Positions 35,843-44,475 of a DNA stretch of 64,000 nucleotides are shown in pieces. Position numbers and translations under genes: made by a program. Position 1 is the stretch's first letter. The number at the start of each line of letters is the position of its first letter. The notes beneath the pieces were generated by a model. It was not told where the DNA came from and made no database searches. It was given only the letters and a program-made list of their open reading frames with translations. The stretch is from Thalassobacillus devorans (GTDB lineage: Bacteria; Bacillota; Bacilli; Bacillales; Halobacillaceae): NCBI RefSeq assembly GCF_900176565.1, contig NZ_FXEH01000005.1, forward strand, positions 62,001 through 126,000, written 5' to 3'.

Positions 35843-35866
35843 AAAAAAGACCCTAACAGTTTAGGG
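35843..35866 (-). terminator. Terminator of the phospholipase-D-like gene
   Basis: ACCCTAA and TTAGGGT pair around ACTG on the minus strand, followed by CTTTTTTT. Confidence 0.9.
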
Positions 35867-36513
35867 TTAATATCTTTCATAATTGTTCACGAATAAATTC
35901 ATAAACTCATCAGTAAAGTTCTTTACAAAGTCTCGGTCCAGTGCAGTTGCCCAAGTCTCATTATTGTTTGGTGCAGTATTACTCCAATTATAAGAACCAT
36001 GCATTACATACTCTAAATCAATTATGCAGAATTTATTGTGAAGTCTGTTAAATCCTTTTTTCGGTACTTTTACGAGTTCAAAATTACGTTCAAAATCTGC
36101 TATTAAAGTTTGATTTGTTGGTTCATCTGAGGTGATTATTCGGACATTTACACCATCAATTTTTCTTAGTATCAATTCTATATATATATCTATATCGGTA
36201 AACCAAGCTACCGCTATCCATATAGTATATTCAGCCCTTCGGATGCCTTGGATTATCTTATCCTTTATCTCGTCAAACACAACATCATGTTCCGCTTGTG
36301 GTGGGATATTTTCAAGTTCTACTGGTTTAGGTTTAATATTTAATCCGGCATATTCATAATTTCTGGTGACCTATATACTAATGCTGTCAATTTTTCTAAA
36401 TCGTCTATTAAAAATTCAGCCTGTTCTAACATAGGCACTGGAACTCTTAAATTTATATATTCCTCGAAATGTCGATATTTACTTGCGAAAACACCAGTTT
36501 TATCAAAATCTCA
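35867..36513 (-). pseudogene. Phospholipase-D-like nuclease gene, frameshifted and 5' truncated
   Basis: The last 137 codons form a PLD-like domain with one HKD motif, HNKFCIID (His81, Lys83, Asp88 of that part), followed by HGSYNWS, as in single-HKD nucleases. Upstream, the frame reads YAGLNIKPKPVELENIPP and then must shift by one base near 36359 to continue as FEEYINLRVPVPMLEQAEFL back to 36513. Before that a stop precedes the frame, so the N-terminus is lost. It could still yield the C-terminal domain from an internal start. Probably a decayed defence or repair nuclease. Confidence 0.7.
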
Positions 36514-36607
36514 GAGTTTCTTTTCCTTTAGAATATCCAATGTTACTGGTGCAGGGACTGGACAAAATGTGATCGATATGAATTTTCCTGCACCTACGGG
36601 GATGAAC

Positions 36608-36639
36608 AAAAACCCCCTTAATATATATCAAGAGGGTAG
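36608..36639 (-). terminator. Terminator at the end of the acyl-CoA dehydrogenase operon
   Basis: ACCCTCTT and AAGGGGGT pair on the minus strand around GATATATATT and are followed by TTTTG, about 40 bases after the last gene of the operon. Confidence 0.8.
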
Positions 36640-36677
36640 GAATTTTAATATTCAGATAGTTGTTAACTAACTTAATA

Positions 36678-37640
36678 TTAATTAACTTGGTTTGGAGGTA
36701 CTCGACCACTAACTCCCTCTACGAGATTTGTTGCAGCCAAGATACCCATTTCTATTCTTGTTTTTATACTTGCACTTCCCACGTGGGGGAGAGATACTAC
36801 ATTGGATAACTTAAGCAGAGGGTGATTTGTGTCTACTGGTTCATTTTCAAAAACGTCTAAACCAGCAGCCCAAATTTCTTTAGCGATTAATGCTTGATAT
36901 AATGCTTCCTCATTCACAATACCGCCTCTAGCCGTGTTAATTAAAATGGCAGTTGGTTTCATTAACGAAAATTCTCTAGAGCCAAATAAATTTCTCGTCT
37001 CATGGGTATATGGAGTCATAATACAAATAAAGTCGGATTCGCTAAGTAGAGATTCAAAGTCCACATACTTTACACCTAATTTGTTTTCTGTTTCAATCTT
37101 TCTACTTCTATTATAATAAAGAATATTCATGTCAAAACCTTTTGCCCTTTTCGCTAAAGCTTCGCCAATCCTCCCCATTCCAACAATACCAAGTGTTGCT
37201 CCATAAATATCTTGACCCGTATAAGCCATCGGGGACCAAGTTTTCCATTCTCCATTTCTCACTACCTCAGATACTTCTACTAAACGGCGAGCAGTAGTCA
37301 TTAATAATGCAAAAGTTAAATCGGCTGTTGTTTCTGTTAACACTTCAGGTGTATTTGTAACCTTTATACCCCTTTCACTTGCGTATTTGATATCGATGTT
37401 ATTATAGCCTACAGCCATGTTAGAAACGATTTTTAAATGTTTAGCCTGATCTAATAAAGACTTATCAATATTTTCAGTTAATAAACAATATAAGCCATCC
37501 ACATCTTTAATCTCTCTCTCTAATATATTACGCGGAACAGGAACATCTTCTTTCTCCCACATTTTCACGTCACAATGCTCTTGCAGATAATTTACAATTT
37601 CCTCTGGTAGTTTTCGAGTAATATAAATTTTTGGTTTCAT
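36678..37640 (-). CDS. D-isomer-specific 2-hydroxyacid dehydrogenase (operon copy)
   Basis: A 320-residue NAD(P)-dependent 2-hydroxyacid dehydrogenase, paralogous to the one at 6158-7123. The Rossmann motif is GIVGMGRIGEALA; catalytic Arg is in NTARGGIVNEE, Glu in FENEP and His in SLPHVGSAS. It is the last gene of the catabolic operon and its start overlaps the RraA-like gene by four bases (ATGA). Within the pathway it may interconvert a 2-oxoacid and 2-hydroxyacid, for example hydroxypyruvate and D-glycerate, which would fit the glycerate kinase gene at 53707. That link is inference. Confidence 0.88.
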   Translation of the reverse strand: MKPKIYITRKLPEEIVNYLQEHCDVKMWEKEDVPVPRNILEREIKDVDGLYCLLTENIDKSLLDQAKHLKIVSNMAVGYNNIDIKYASERGIKVTNTPEVLTETTADLTFALLMTTARRLVEVSEVVRNGEWKTWSPMAYTGQDIYGATLGIVGMGRIGEALAKRAKGFDMNILYYNRSRKIETENKLGVKYVDFESLLSESDFICIMTPYTHETRNLFGSREFSLMKPTAILINTARGGIVNEEALYQALIAKEIWAAGLDVFENEPVDTNHPLLKLSNVVSLPHVGSASIKTRIEMGILAATNLVEGVSGRVPPNQVN

Positions 37641-38353
37641 TTAAGATTGCCTCGTCCAGTCAAAATCGGTTCATGATCTTTTTCAAATTTGCACCCTTTT
37701 TCTTTTAAAACCTCATCAACCCAACTTCTACTAATTTTTCCATCTTCAATTAAGCGAAAAATCTCCTTTTCTTTCTTTTCTTGCTCCTTCGCTTTTAGAA
37801 GAACTCCTTCTACTTCTTCAGCAGGAACGGCAACCAATCCATCTTCGTCACCAACGATTAAATCCCCCGAATTGATAATCATTCCCCCCAAAGAAATAGG
37901 TCCATTAACTTCCCCTGGCCCATCTTTATAAGGACCTCGATGTGTAACACCCTTAGCATACACAGGAAAAGTATCTTCCATGAAAGCTAGTGAATCGCGA
38001 ATAGCTCCATTTATAACAAAGCCGGCAATTCCTTTTTTCTTCGCTATTCTCTGCATGATTTCACCTACAATAGCATTTGTAGTATCCCCACCTGCATCAA
38101 CAACAATTACATCACCAGGAAGAGCAAGGTCGAGTGCTTTGTGTACCATTAAATTATCACCTGGTCTTGTTTTCACTGTAATCGCTGTTCCAAGCAACTT
38201 CCCTTCCTTATGGAAAGGTTGCAATTCTGTTCCTCCTGCGTGCAGACGGTTCATATTATCACTAATATGAGGAGTGACTATATTTCTAAACTGTTTAACT
38301 ACTCCTTTATTAATTCTTTGTTTGACTGGAAGGATACGAAATCCAATATTCAC
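37637..38353 (-). CDS. RraA family protein (4-hydroxy-4-methyl-2-oxoglutarate aldolase-like)
   Basis: A 238-residue RraA-fold protein. The core GDVIVVDAGGDTTNAIVGEI and FVINGAIRDSLAFMEDTFPVYAKG carries the conserved Gly, Asn, Arg and Asp of the family's metal and substrate site (GAIRD). Some members are class II aldolases releasing pyruvate from 4-hydroxy-2-oxoacids, others inhibit RNase E; Bacillaceae lack RNase E, and the catabolic setting favours an aldolase or decarboxylase. It starts at GTG behind AGGAGGTAGTTATC. Confidence 0.85.
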   Translation of the reverse strand: MNIGFRILPVKQRINKGVVKQFRNIVTPHISDNMNRLHAGGTELQPFHKEGKLLGTAITVKTRPGDNLMVHKALDLALPGDVIVVDAGGDTTNAIVGEIMQRIAKKKGIAGFVINGAIRDSLAFMEDTFPVYAKGVTHRGPYKDGPGEVNGPISLGGMIINSGDLIVGDEDGLVAVPAEEVEGVLLKAKEQEKKEKEIFRLIEDGKISRSWVDEVLKEKGCKFEKDHEPILTGRGNLK

Positions 38354-38380
38354 GATAACTACCTCCTATATTTCATTAAG

Positions 38381-39148
38381 TCATCTATGTTTATATACTG
38401 GCTGCCTTTTTTCCAAGAAGGCATTAACTGATTCATTGATATCTTCTGTAAGATGAAGTTCTTCAAAATACTTTATACCTCTTTCATAAAAACTTTCTTT
38501 TTTTCGATAATCGATAATTGCTCTTTTTATTGTTCGTATAGTTGGAGCTGAGTACGAAGCAAGCCGTTCTGCTAATTTCACAGCTTCCTCTCTAAAAACA
38601 TCGGTCGATTTAACCTTGTTGGCAACTCCTAATCGCAGTGCTTCTTTGGCCGAAACCTTTTCACCACTGAGAAATAAATAACCCGCATGAGCCTCACCTG
38701 TTAGCTGAATAAAGCGCTCAAATCCGCCATTACCTGGATAGACCGTTCGAGATACCTCTGGGTAACCGAATGTAATATCCTCAGCAAATATACGAATGTC
38801 AAAGGCAGTTGCTAATTCTGCACCTCCACCAAGCACATTGCCTTGCACACAAGCAATTGTCGGCTGAGATACATTCATAATCGCCGTTAACATTTCATGA
38901 CCATCTATCCAAGCATCTCTTGCTTTATTATGGTAAATTCGTTCAGGGAACTCCTTTAAATTTGCTCCACAACAAAAGTGATCGCCTTCACTTTCAAATA
39001 ATATCACTCTAACGTCATTATTTTTTGATAGTGATTGAAAGACTGACGTAATTTCACTTTTCACATCATTAGATAAAATATTTAAGGGTGGGGTTTTCAT
39101 TATGACATTTGCAATCCCTTTGGAAACTTTTACATCAACCTTCTTCAT
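38381..39148 (-). CDS. Enoyl-CoA hydratase/isomerase family protein
   Basis: A 255-residue crotonase-fold enzyme. The oxyanion-hole motifs FCCGANLKEFPE and ACVQGNVLGGGAELATA are present, but the catalytic Glu positions of classical hydratase are not clearly both kept: after the second motif comes FGYPEVSRTVYPGNGG, which retains one Glu. It may hydrate, isomerise or decarboxylate the enoyl-CoA made by the upstream acyl-CoA dehydrogenase. Its start overlaps the end of the flavoprotein gene by four bases. Confidence 0.87.
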   Translation of the reverse strand: MKKVDVKVSKGIANVIMKTPPLNILSNDVKSEITSVFQSLSKNNDVRVILFESEGDHFCCGANLKEFPERIYHNKARDAWIDGHEMLTAIMNVSQPTIACVQGNVLGGGAELATAFDIRIFAEDITFGYPEVSRTVYPGNGGFERFIQLTGEAHAGYLFLSGEKVSAKEALRLGVANKVKSTDVFREEAVKLAERLASYSAPTIRTIKRAIIDYRKKESFYERGIKYFEELHLTEDINESVNAFLEKRQPVYKHR

Positions 39149-40896
39149 ATAGTGCCTTTCTTTTCGAGCTCACGGTGACTGGGCCATTTTCTTGTGTGAA
39201 CGTCCATGGTTTCACCTTGTTTACTAATAACAACGCTTTTCACCCATTTAACGTTATCTTTATTTGGAAAATCCTCTCTATAATGACAACTGCGACTTTC
39301 TTTACGAGTTAATGCTGATAAAACAATAGAGCGAGAGACCAGTAGCATATGTTTTAAATCAATAGCATCAAATACATTCTCGTTCGTTATGTTAAACTCT
39401 CCTGTTTCTAACTCGTAATGAAGAGAATCAATTTTTTTTAACACTTCATCCAAACGTTCTTTATTACGCATCACTAAGCAATTTCTATACATAGATTCTT
39501 TTAAAGATTGTATGGCATTGTCTAAATCTTTTTCACCATTCCCGTTTTTAATAAGCTTATTAAGCTCATCTAATCCCTCCTGTAAATCCTGCTCCTCATT
39601 AAACACACTCTCTGTGAGTGACTTTGCATAACTTGCTGCTGCTTTTCCGGTACGATTTCCAAACACCTGTCCTTCGGCTAATGAGTTTCCACCAGGGCGA
39701 TCAGGGCCTCTCACACCACCGGCGGTTTCACCAGCAGCATATAATCCTTTCACCTTCGTTTCACCATTTGGGGTTTCAATTAAAGCGCCCCCATTCATAC
39801 ATTGAGCGACAAGTGCTACCTCAAATTTATCTTCAAAAATATTAATCCCTTTTGATTTCAAGATTCCTTTTGTTTTTGGCATCTTCTCTTCTACAATTTC
39901 TTTTGTTTCTTCTGACATCGTGCACCATACCCCTCCATTTCGAGATGGATTCGTTTCTAGCTCCCTTTGTATGGCAGTATCTAAGTAGAAAGCTGGTGAA
40001 GAAATCGTAAACGGAAACACTTTTGAACGATAGACTTCTTCTAGTGAAATATTTTTAGGAATATAATTTTCAAGTATTTGCTTTCCTTTATTATTTGTTA
40101 AGATTGGTTTTGCTTTCCATACTGGACCGGATAATAACGTAATGGAAGGTTGAATAGCAGCTGGACCAATCTGAACAAACTCCATATTCACAAGTGGCAC
40201 ACCTAATTCATATGCCATTGCATATCCATTCCCTGTCATGTCAGGAGTTCCCACTGCGTATTTATAAATATGATGTGCACCTCCACAGGCTAAAATGATT
40301 GTAGGTGTTTTGTATAAAACTATTTCATTAGTCTGTTTGTGTACACCTAATGCCCCTAAAACTTCCCCCTCTTTTCCTGTTAATATTTTATATATCATTG
40401 TATACTCATCAACTGGAGTTTGATATTTTTTCAATTGCTTAGACAGTGTAGTTAATATATGTCGAGCGGTCACACCATTTACACGACAAGTACGTGGGTA
40501 GGTTGCAAAATCACTCATACCTTGGACAAGCTTTCCATTTTCTTGTTTATCAAAATTTAATCCCATGTTGATTAAATCTTGAATTCGGTCAGGCATTTCT
40601 GATGCCAACGTCCATACAAGTTCAGGATCGATAAAACCTCTCCCTGCATCTAATGTATCTTCATAGTGAACTTCTGGTTCATCACGTTCATCTTCATGGC
40701 CAATCGCTGCGGCAATCGCTAACAATTCCGAAAATGCTGTAGCAGTTGATCCGCTTCTTAACCATTTCGACTTCACTGCCATTCGTACACTTGCACCCAT
40801 TTGAGCAGCTGATAATGCAGCTCTTGTAGCTGCACCTCCGCCCCCAACAACTAATACATCTGTTTCAATAATTTGACTTACTGATAATTTACTCAC
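39145..40896 (-). CDS. Fumarate-reductase/succinate-dehydrogenase-like flavoprotein
   Basis: A 583-residue FAD protein of the SdhA/FrdA/AprA/NadB group. The FAD site is VLVVGGGGAATRAALSA at the N-terminus and GLYAAGETAGGVRGPDRPGG in the middle; the C-terminal helical domain has the typical RKESRSCHYREDFP. No Fe-S or membrane subunit accompanies it, so it is not a normal complex II. It could oxidise or reduce a C-C bond or hydroxyacid in the pathway, or act with an unlinked partner. GTG start behind GAGGGTGTAGAAG. Confidence 0.85.
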   Translation of the reverse strand: MSKLSVSQIIETDVLVVGGGGAATRAALSAAQMGASVRMAVKSKWLRSGSTATAFSELLAIAAAIGHEDERDEPEVHYEDTLDAGRGFIDPELVWTLASEMPDRIQDLINMGLNFDKQENGKLVQGMSDFATYPRTCRVNGVTARHILTTLSKQLKKYQTPVDEYTMIYKILTGKEGEVLGALGVHKQTNEIVLYKTPTIILACGGAHHIYKYAVGTPDMTGNGYAMAYELGVPLVNMEFVQIGPAAIQPSITLLSGPVWKAKPILTNNKGKQILENYIPKNISLEEVYRSKVFPFTISSPAFYLDTAIQRELETNPSRNGGVWCTMSEETKEIVEEKMPKTKGILKSKGINIFEDKFEVALVAQCMNGGALIETPNGETKVKGLYAAGETAGGVRGPDRPGGNSLAEGQVFGNRTGKAAASYAKSLTESVFNEEQDLQEGLDELNKLIKNGNGEKDLDNAIQSLKESMYRNCLVMRNKERLDEVLKKIDSLHYELETGEFNITNENVFDAIDLKHMLLVSRSIVLSALTRKESRSCHYREDFPNKDNVKWVKSVVISKQGETMDVHTRKWPSHRELEKKGTI

Positions 40897-40899
40897 CTT

Positions 40900-42492
40900 C
40901 TACACCCTCTCTAACACATCTCGTTCTGATGATTCAGAAAATAAGGCAACATCCATTTCTTTCACGTCTGCAGCTACTGTTACCTTACATTCCACTTTAT
41001 TTAAAATATCCTTCTCGATATCTATTCCAGGAGCATACTCGACAAGCTCTAAGCCATCTTCATTTAAACGGAATACACACCTTTCAGTAATATATAAAAC
41101 TTCTTGACCTTTTTTCAATGCTTGTTTAGCATTGAATGTCATATGTTCAATTGTTTGTATGAATTTTTTATGTCTACCTTCTTTTTTAATTTCTACCTTT
41201 TTATTTTTAAAAGAGATATCTAAGCCGCCACTTGTTAATGTGCCACAAAACATAATCTTCGGTGTTTTATGCGTTATATCAATAAACCCGCCTGATCCAC
41301 GGTAGATCCCATTAAACTTACTAACATTTACATTTCCACTACCATCAATTTGGGCAAAACCTAATAACGTTGCAGATAAGCCTCCTGCTTGATAAAAGTC
41401 AAAGATTTGCGGAGAGGTTACGAATGCCTCAGGATTGATATGCGCCCCGAAGACTTCAACTCCCATCGGCACACCTCCAATCGCCCCATGTTCTAGGGAA
41501 AACGTAATGTCATCAAAGAAGCCATCTTCAAGGGCAAGCTGAGGTAAGTTAACAGGTATCCCTACACCCAAGTTTACAATTGATTTAGGTGTAATTTCAT
41601 GCCCTGCTCGACGCAATATTACTTTCTTTGCATCCAATGGAATCGATTGTTTCAACTTATTTCTAGGCTTACGTACTTCACCAGTCCAACTTGGATTATA
41701 GTCTGGTAGTAAGCTTTGTTGTTGCTCCTCATCAATAACAACCGCATCCACCAATATGCCAGGAATTTCTACTGAACGAGGGTGTAGTGTATGATTTTCA
41801 GTTACTCTTTTTACTTGTGCAATCACATAGCCGCCACTTGCTTTTGCAGCCATCGCCATTTCTAAGCCACTTAATGTTGCAGGTTCTTCCTCTAATGTAA
41901 TATTTCCATTTTCATCTGCTGTCGTTCCCCGGATAATAGCAACATCAATTGGAAAAGATGGATAAAATAAATGATCTTCTCCCTTAATGTTTAGAAGCTG
42001 AACTACGTCATCACATGTGTGCTCATTCAACTTTCCTCCATCTTGGCGAGGATCAACGTACGTATTCAATCCATTTGTTGTCAATAACCCAGGTTGTCCC
42101 CCGGCGATAGAGCGAATAAGCTGAAAGATGGTGCCCATTGAAAAGTTATAAGCTTCACACTCATTATTACGAATCATATCTGTTAAGTGAGGGCTTTCTT
42201 TGATATTAAAGCTGCCACTAATTAATCTTTTTAACATTCCTTTATAAGCAAAATGCTCCAAGCCTGTTCTTTTTTGCTTATCCCACCCTACTCGCACAGG
42301 TGTAATAACAGTCAAATCTTTTGGCTCGCCTGTTTCAATAAACCGATTCCCTAATGCTTTGAGAACTTTCTCTGGACATAAAATAGAGATAAGACCGCCA
42401 ATTGTAATCGTTGTATTACTGTGAATGTTTGAAATGGCTTCTTCTACAGTGACTACTTTTGAATGCGAGTTACTTTTCACTTGACTACTCAC
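40900..42492 (-). CDS. Acyl-CoA:carboxylate CoA-transferase (class I, fused subunits)
   Basis: A 530-residue CoA-transferase joining the alpha and beta domains, like propionate CoA-transferase. The alpha part starts near VTVEEAISNIHSNTTITIGG; the beta part has the catalytic Glu in TFSLEHGAIGGVPMG and the GLGVGIPVNLP-type element VNLGVGIPVNLP. It would activate the carboxylic substrate using acetyl-CoA or succinyl-CoA. I place the start at the GTG behind AAGGAGGAAGGTTATC; the longer frame upstream overlaps the acyl-CoA dehydrogenase and has no ribosome site. Confidence 0.9.
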   Translation of the reverse strand: MSSQVKSNSHSKVVTVEEAISNIHSNTTITIGGLISILCPEKVLKALGNRFIETGEPKDLTVITPVRVGWDKQKRTGLEHFAYKGMLKRLISGSFNIKESPHLTDMIRNNECEAYNFSMGTIFQLIRSIAGGQPGLLTTNGLNTYVDPRQDGGKLNEHTCDDVVQLLNIKGEDHLFYPSFPIDVAIIRGTTADENGNITLEEEPATLSGLEMAMAAKASGGYVIAQVKRVTENHTLHPRSVEIPGILVDAVVIDEEQQQSLLPDYNPSWTGEVRKPRNKLKQSIPLDAKKVILRRAGHEITPKSIVNLGVGIPVNLPQLALEDGFFDDITFSLEHGAIGGVPMGVEVFGAHINPEAFVTSPQIFDFYQAGGLSATLLGFAQIDGSGNVNVSKFNGIYRGSGGFIDITHKTPKIMFCGTLTSGGLDISFKNKKVEIKKEGRHKKFIQTIEHMTFNAKQALKKGQEVLYITERCVFRLNEDGLELVEYAPGIDIEKDILNKVECKVTVAADVKEMDVALFSESSERDVLERV

Positions 42493-42520
42493 GATAACCT
42501 TCCTCCTTATCCCTCTCTTA

Positions 42521-43660
42521 TTATTTTCGTTGGTTAAATTTTCGTTCAAGAACGCTAGCTGCGAGCATGGTTTTATGAACTTGAAGCGTGCCACCTGCAA
42601 TCGATGCAGAACGTACACAACGGTAATACCATTCAAGTGGGTACTGTTTTGAAAAACCATAACCACCATGCAACTGAATACATGTATCTGTTATTTCTTG
42701 TGCTGCCTCAGCCACGAAGATTTTTGCTACACTTACTGCATTTTTATCTGGTTTATTATCAGATGCAGCTTCCCCAGCACGATATAGAAGTGTGCGAGCT
42801 GCTTCAAGTTGCACATACATATTTGAAATCATCCATTGAACTCCTTGGAATTCACAAATTTCTTTTCCAAATTGCTTGCGTTGCTTTACATGCTCAATTG
42901 TTCGATCAAATGCTGCTTGCGTGATTCCCATTGTTTGCGCTAAATATCCTAAACGAACTCCATTGTAAACACCCATTAATTTTTTAAAAGCATTGTTTGT
43001 GGCTAATACATTTTTTTTGGGTACAATTGCATCTTCAAAATATAAAGTACACTGAATTTCCCCACTCATATTTTCTTCATCTGGCCCTACTGTAAATCCA
43101 GGTGTATCTCTTTCAACTAAAATTGCACCAATGTCAGAAGTACGGCCGGAATTCCCAAATCGCGCATATACTACAAACACATCCGCTAAATGAGCATCAC
43201 TAATAAATACTTTGGATCCGTTCAAACGATAGTAATCGCCTTCATCTACAGCACTTGTTTTCATATCTGTTGCTGCACTTCCAGCTTCGGGTTCACTCAT
43301 ACCAAGTGCAATAAACAATTCTCCTGATGTTACTTTTGTTAAATATTTTTGCTTTTGTTCCTCCGTTCCAAGCGTATTAATAAAAGATGCAATCCCCATA
43401 CTTGCATGATATGCATGTCTACCGCTCGTTGGACAAACTCGACACAATTCTTCAATCATAAGTAATGCATCAAACAGGGCTAAATTCATTCCGCCATATT
43501 CTTCGGGAAGTGTTAAGCCTAAAAATCCATGATTAGCTAAGTTTTTAGCATTTGCCCAGAACTTTTCTCCCTCTAACCATTCTGTAGCGGGCTCTATTTT
43601 GCGCTTGGCAAAATCTCTCGCAACCTCTCTCCAACTTTGTTGTGTTTCAGTTAATGCCAT
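42521..43660 (-). CDS. Acyl-CoA dehydrogenase
   Basis: A 379-residue flavin dehydrogenase that makes an alpha,beta double bond in an acyl-CoA and hands electrons to EtfAB. Conserved blocks: LALGMSEPEAGS-type IALGMSEPEAGSAATDMKT, YRLNGSKVFISDA, RKQFGKEICEFQGVQW and QLHGGYGFSKQYPLEWYYR. At the C-terminus the usual catalytic YEGT reads IAGGT (about residue 355), so the base must come from elsewhere, as in several branched or dicarboxylic acyl-CoA dehydrogenases. It is first in the operon; start is ATG after AAAGGAGAATTGAG. Confidence 0.92.
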   Translation of the reverse strand: MALTETQQSWREVARDFAKRKIEPATEWLEGEKFWANAKNLANHGFLGLTLPEEYGGMNLALFDALLMIEELCRVCPTSGRHAYHASMGIASFINTLGTEEQKQKYLTKVTSGELFIALGMSEPEAGSAATDMKTSAVDEGDYYRLNGSKVFISDAHLADVFVVYARFGNSGRTSDIGAILVERDTPGFTVGPDEENMSGEIQCTLYFEDAIVPKKNVLATNNAFKKLMGVYNGVRLGYLAQTMGITQAAFDRTIEHVKQRKQFGKEICEFQGVQWMISNMYVQLEAARTLLYRAGEAASDNKPDKNAVSVAKIFVAEAAQEITDTCIQLHGGYGFSKQYPLEWYYRCVRSASIAGGTLQVHKTMLAASVLERKFNQRK

Positions 43661-43716
43661 CTCAATTCTCCTTTCACATGAGTAAATGTTAGAAACCTGC
43701 AACTTATCAATTATCA

Positions 43717-43744
43717 ATTATCGATAATATTAAATATTATCGTA
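43717..43744 (-). promoter_or_regulatory. Operator A and -10 box of the acyl-CoA dehydrogenase operon
   Basis: The perfect 12-base palindrome ATTATCGATAAT is at 43717-43728. On the minus strand TTGACA (43767-43762) and TACGAT (43744-43739) are 17 bases apart, and the palindrome starts 10 bases after the -10 box, blocking the start of transcription. The same site occurs at five other places in the island. Confidence 0.75.
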
Positions 43745-43761
43745 TCAGTATCACTTGTAAT

Positions 43762-43767
43762 TGTCAA
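43762..43767 (-). promoter_or_regulatory. -35 box of the acyl-CoA dehydrogenase operon
   Basis: Perfect TTGACA on the minus strand, 17 bases from TACGAT. Confidence 0.65.
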
Positions 43768-43799
43768 AACTATTAGAAAACTTTATGAAAATAAAACAG

Positions 43800-44232
43800 T
43801 TATTCTTCTACTCTTAATTGCTTTTTTATCTGTTTTTTACTGTAATTAAGATGTATTCGAAATGCAGCTAAAGCTGCTTCTGTGTCTTTCTTTCTTATTG
43901 CATCTACAATAGGTTTATGTAATTCCGCAACATCTATAAGGTTTGGAAAGTGCAAACTCTTCAATCACTTCTCGTAGTTCATAAATATCACGTGTATCTT
44001 GCCGTGAGAGATTAGATACAAAAGTTCCTTTATTACGATGACGTATCACAAATCCTTCCTTCTGTAATTGCGACAAAGCTTCACGTACTGGTCCTTGACT
44101 AACACCAAACTTTTTCGCTACATCCATTTCAATGATTCTATATCCAGGTTTCAGCTCTCCTTTGATAATTAAATCTCTTAGTAAGGGATAAACTTGATCC
44201 ATTAAGGAATGATTAACGACTCGTGTTTTCAT
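43800..44232 (-). pseudogene. GntR/FCD regulator with internal deletion
   Basis: The first 100 codons encode a normal FadR-type winged helix (LKPGYRIIEMDVAKKFGVSQ, then GPVREALSQLQKEGFVI) and the start of the ligand domain (LREVIEEFALS). The sequence then jumps in another frame to HKPIVDAIRKKDTEAALAAF and NYSKKQIKKQLRVEE, the C-terminal end of the same family. About 90-100 residues of the FCD ligand domain are missing. The intact paralogue at 59745-60407 shows what was lost (HKPIVDSIAERNTEK near its end). A truncated DNA-binding protein could still be made. Confidence 0.8.
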
Positions 44233-44475
44233 ATATTCTCCTTTTTCCATTTATTTCGTAATACTTCTGACTTGTTTTTTGATATTTAAATAAGGAGTTG
44301 ACAAACAACCGAAATATCTAACTTCCTTTACTCACTAGCTGCACCCTTATAAACTTGAGATATTATATTTGTTAATGGTAATTACTAATCTTTACTTTCT
44401 TACAGTGGTAAATTTATATCTTTTTTTATTTAACACATATTATCTCGCTTTAAAAATCATTAATTTAAGATTTCA

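Larger units (their letters stand above)
34697..35866. other. Decayed region between yhfZ and the phospholipase-D relic
   Basis: About 1.1 kb without an intact gene. It holds a SpoIIAA-like relic (34935-35110) and a 57-codon minus-strand open fragment at 35399-35572 (ANPDISRIRQRVQKVKKSLG near its start, VEAPNSQLRIMKKLNLV at its end) with no start codon context, which I do not recognise. Other stretches show scattered stops in all frames. The region separates two accessory clusters. Confidence 0.5.

Noticed and set aside
39618-39845. Plus-strand open frames inside the flavoprotein and other operon genes
   Set aside because: They lie opposite strongly conserved minus-strand genes and show no ribosome sites or family patterns.
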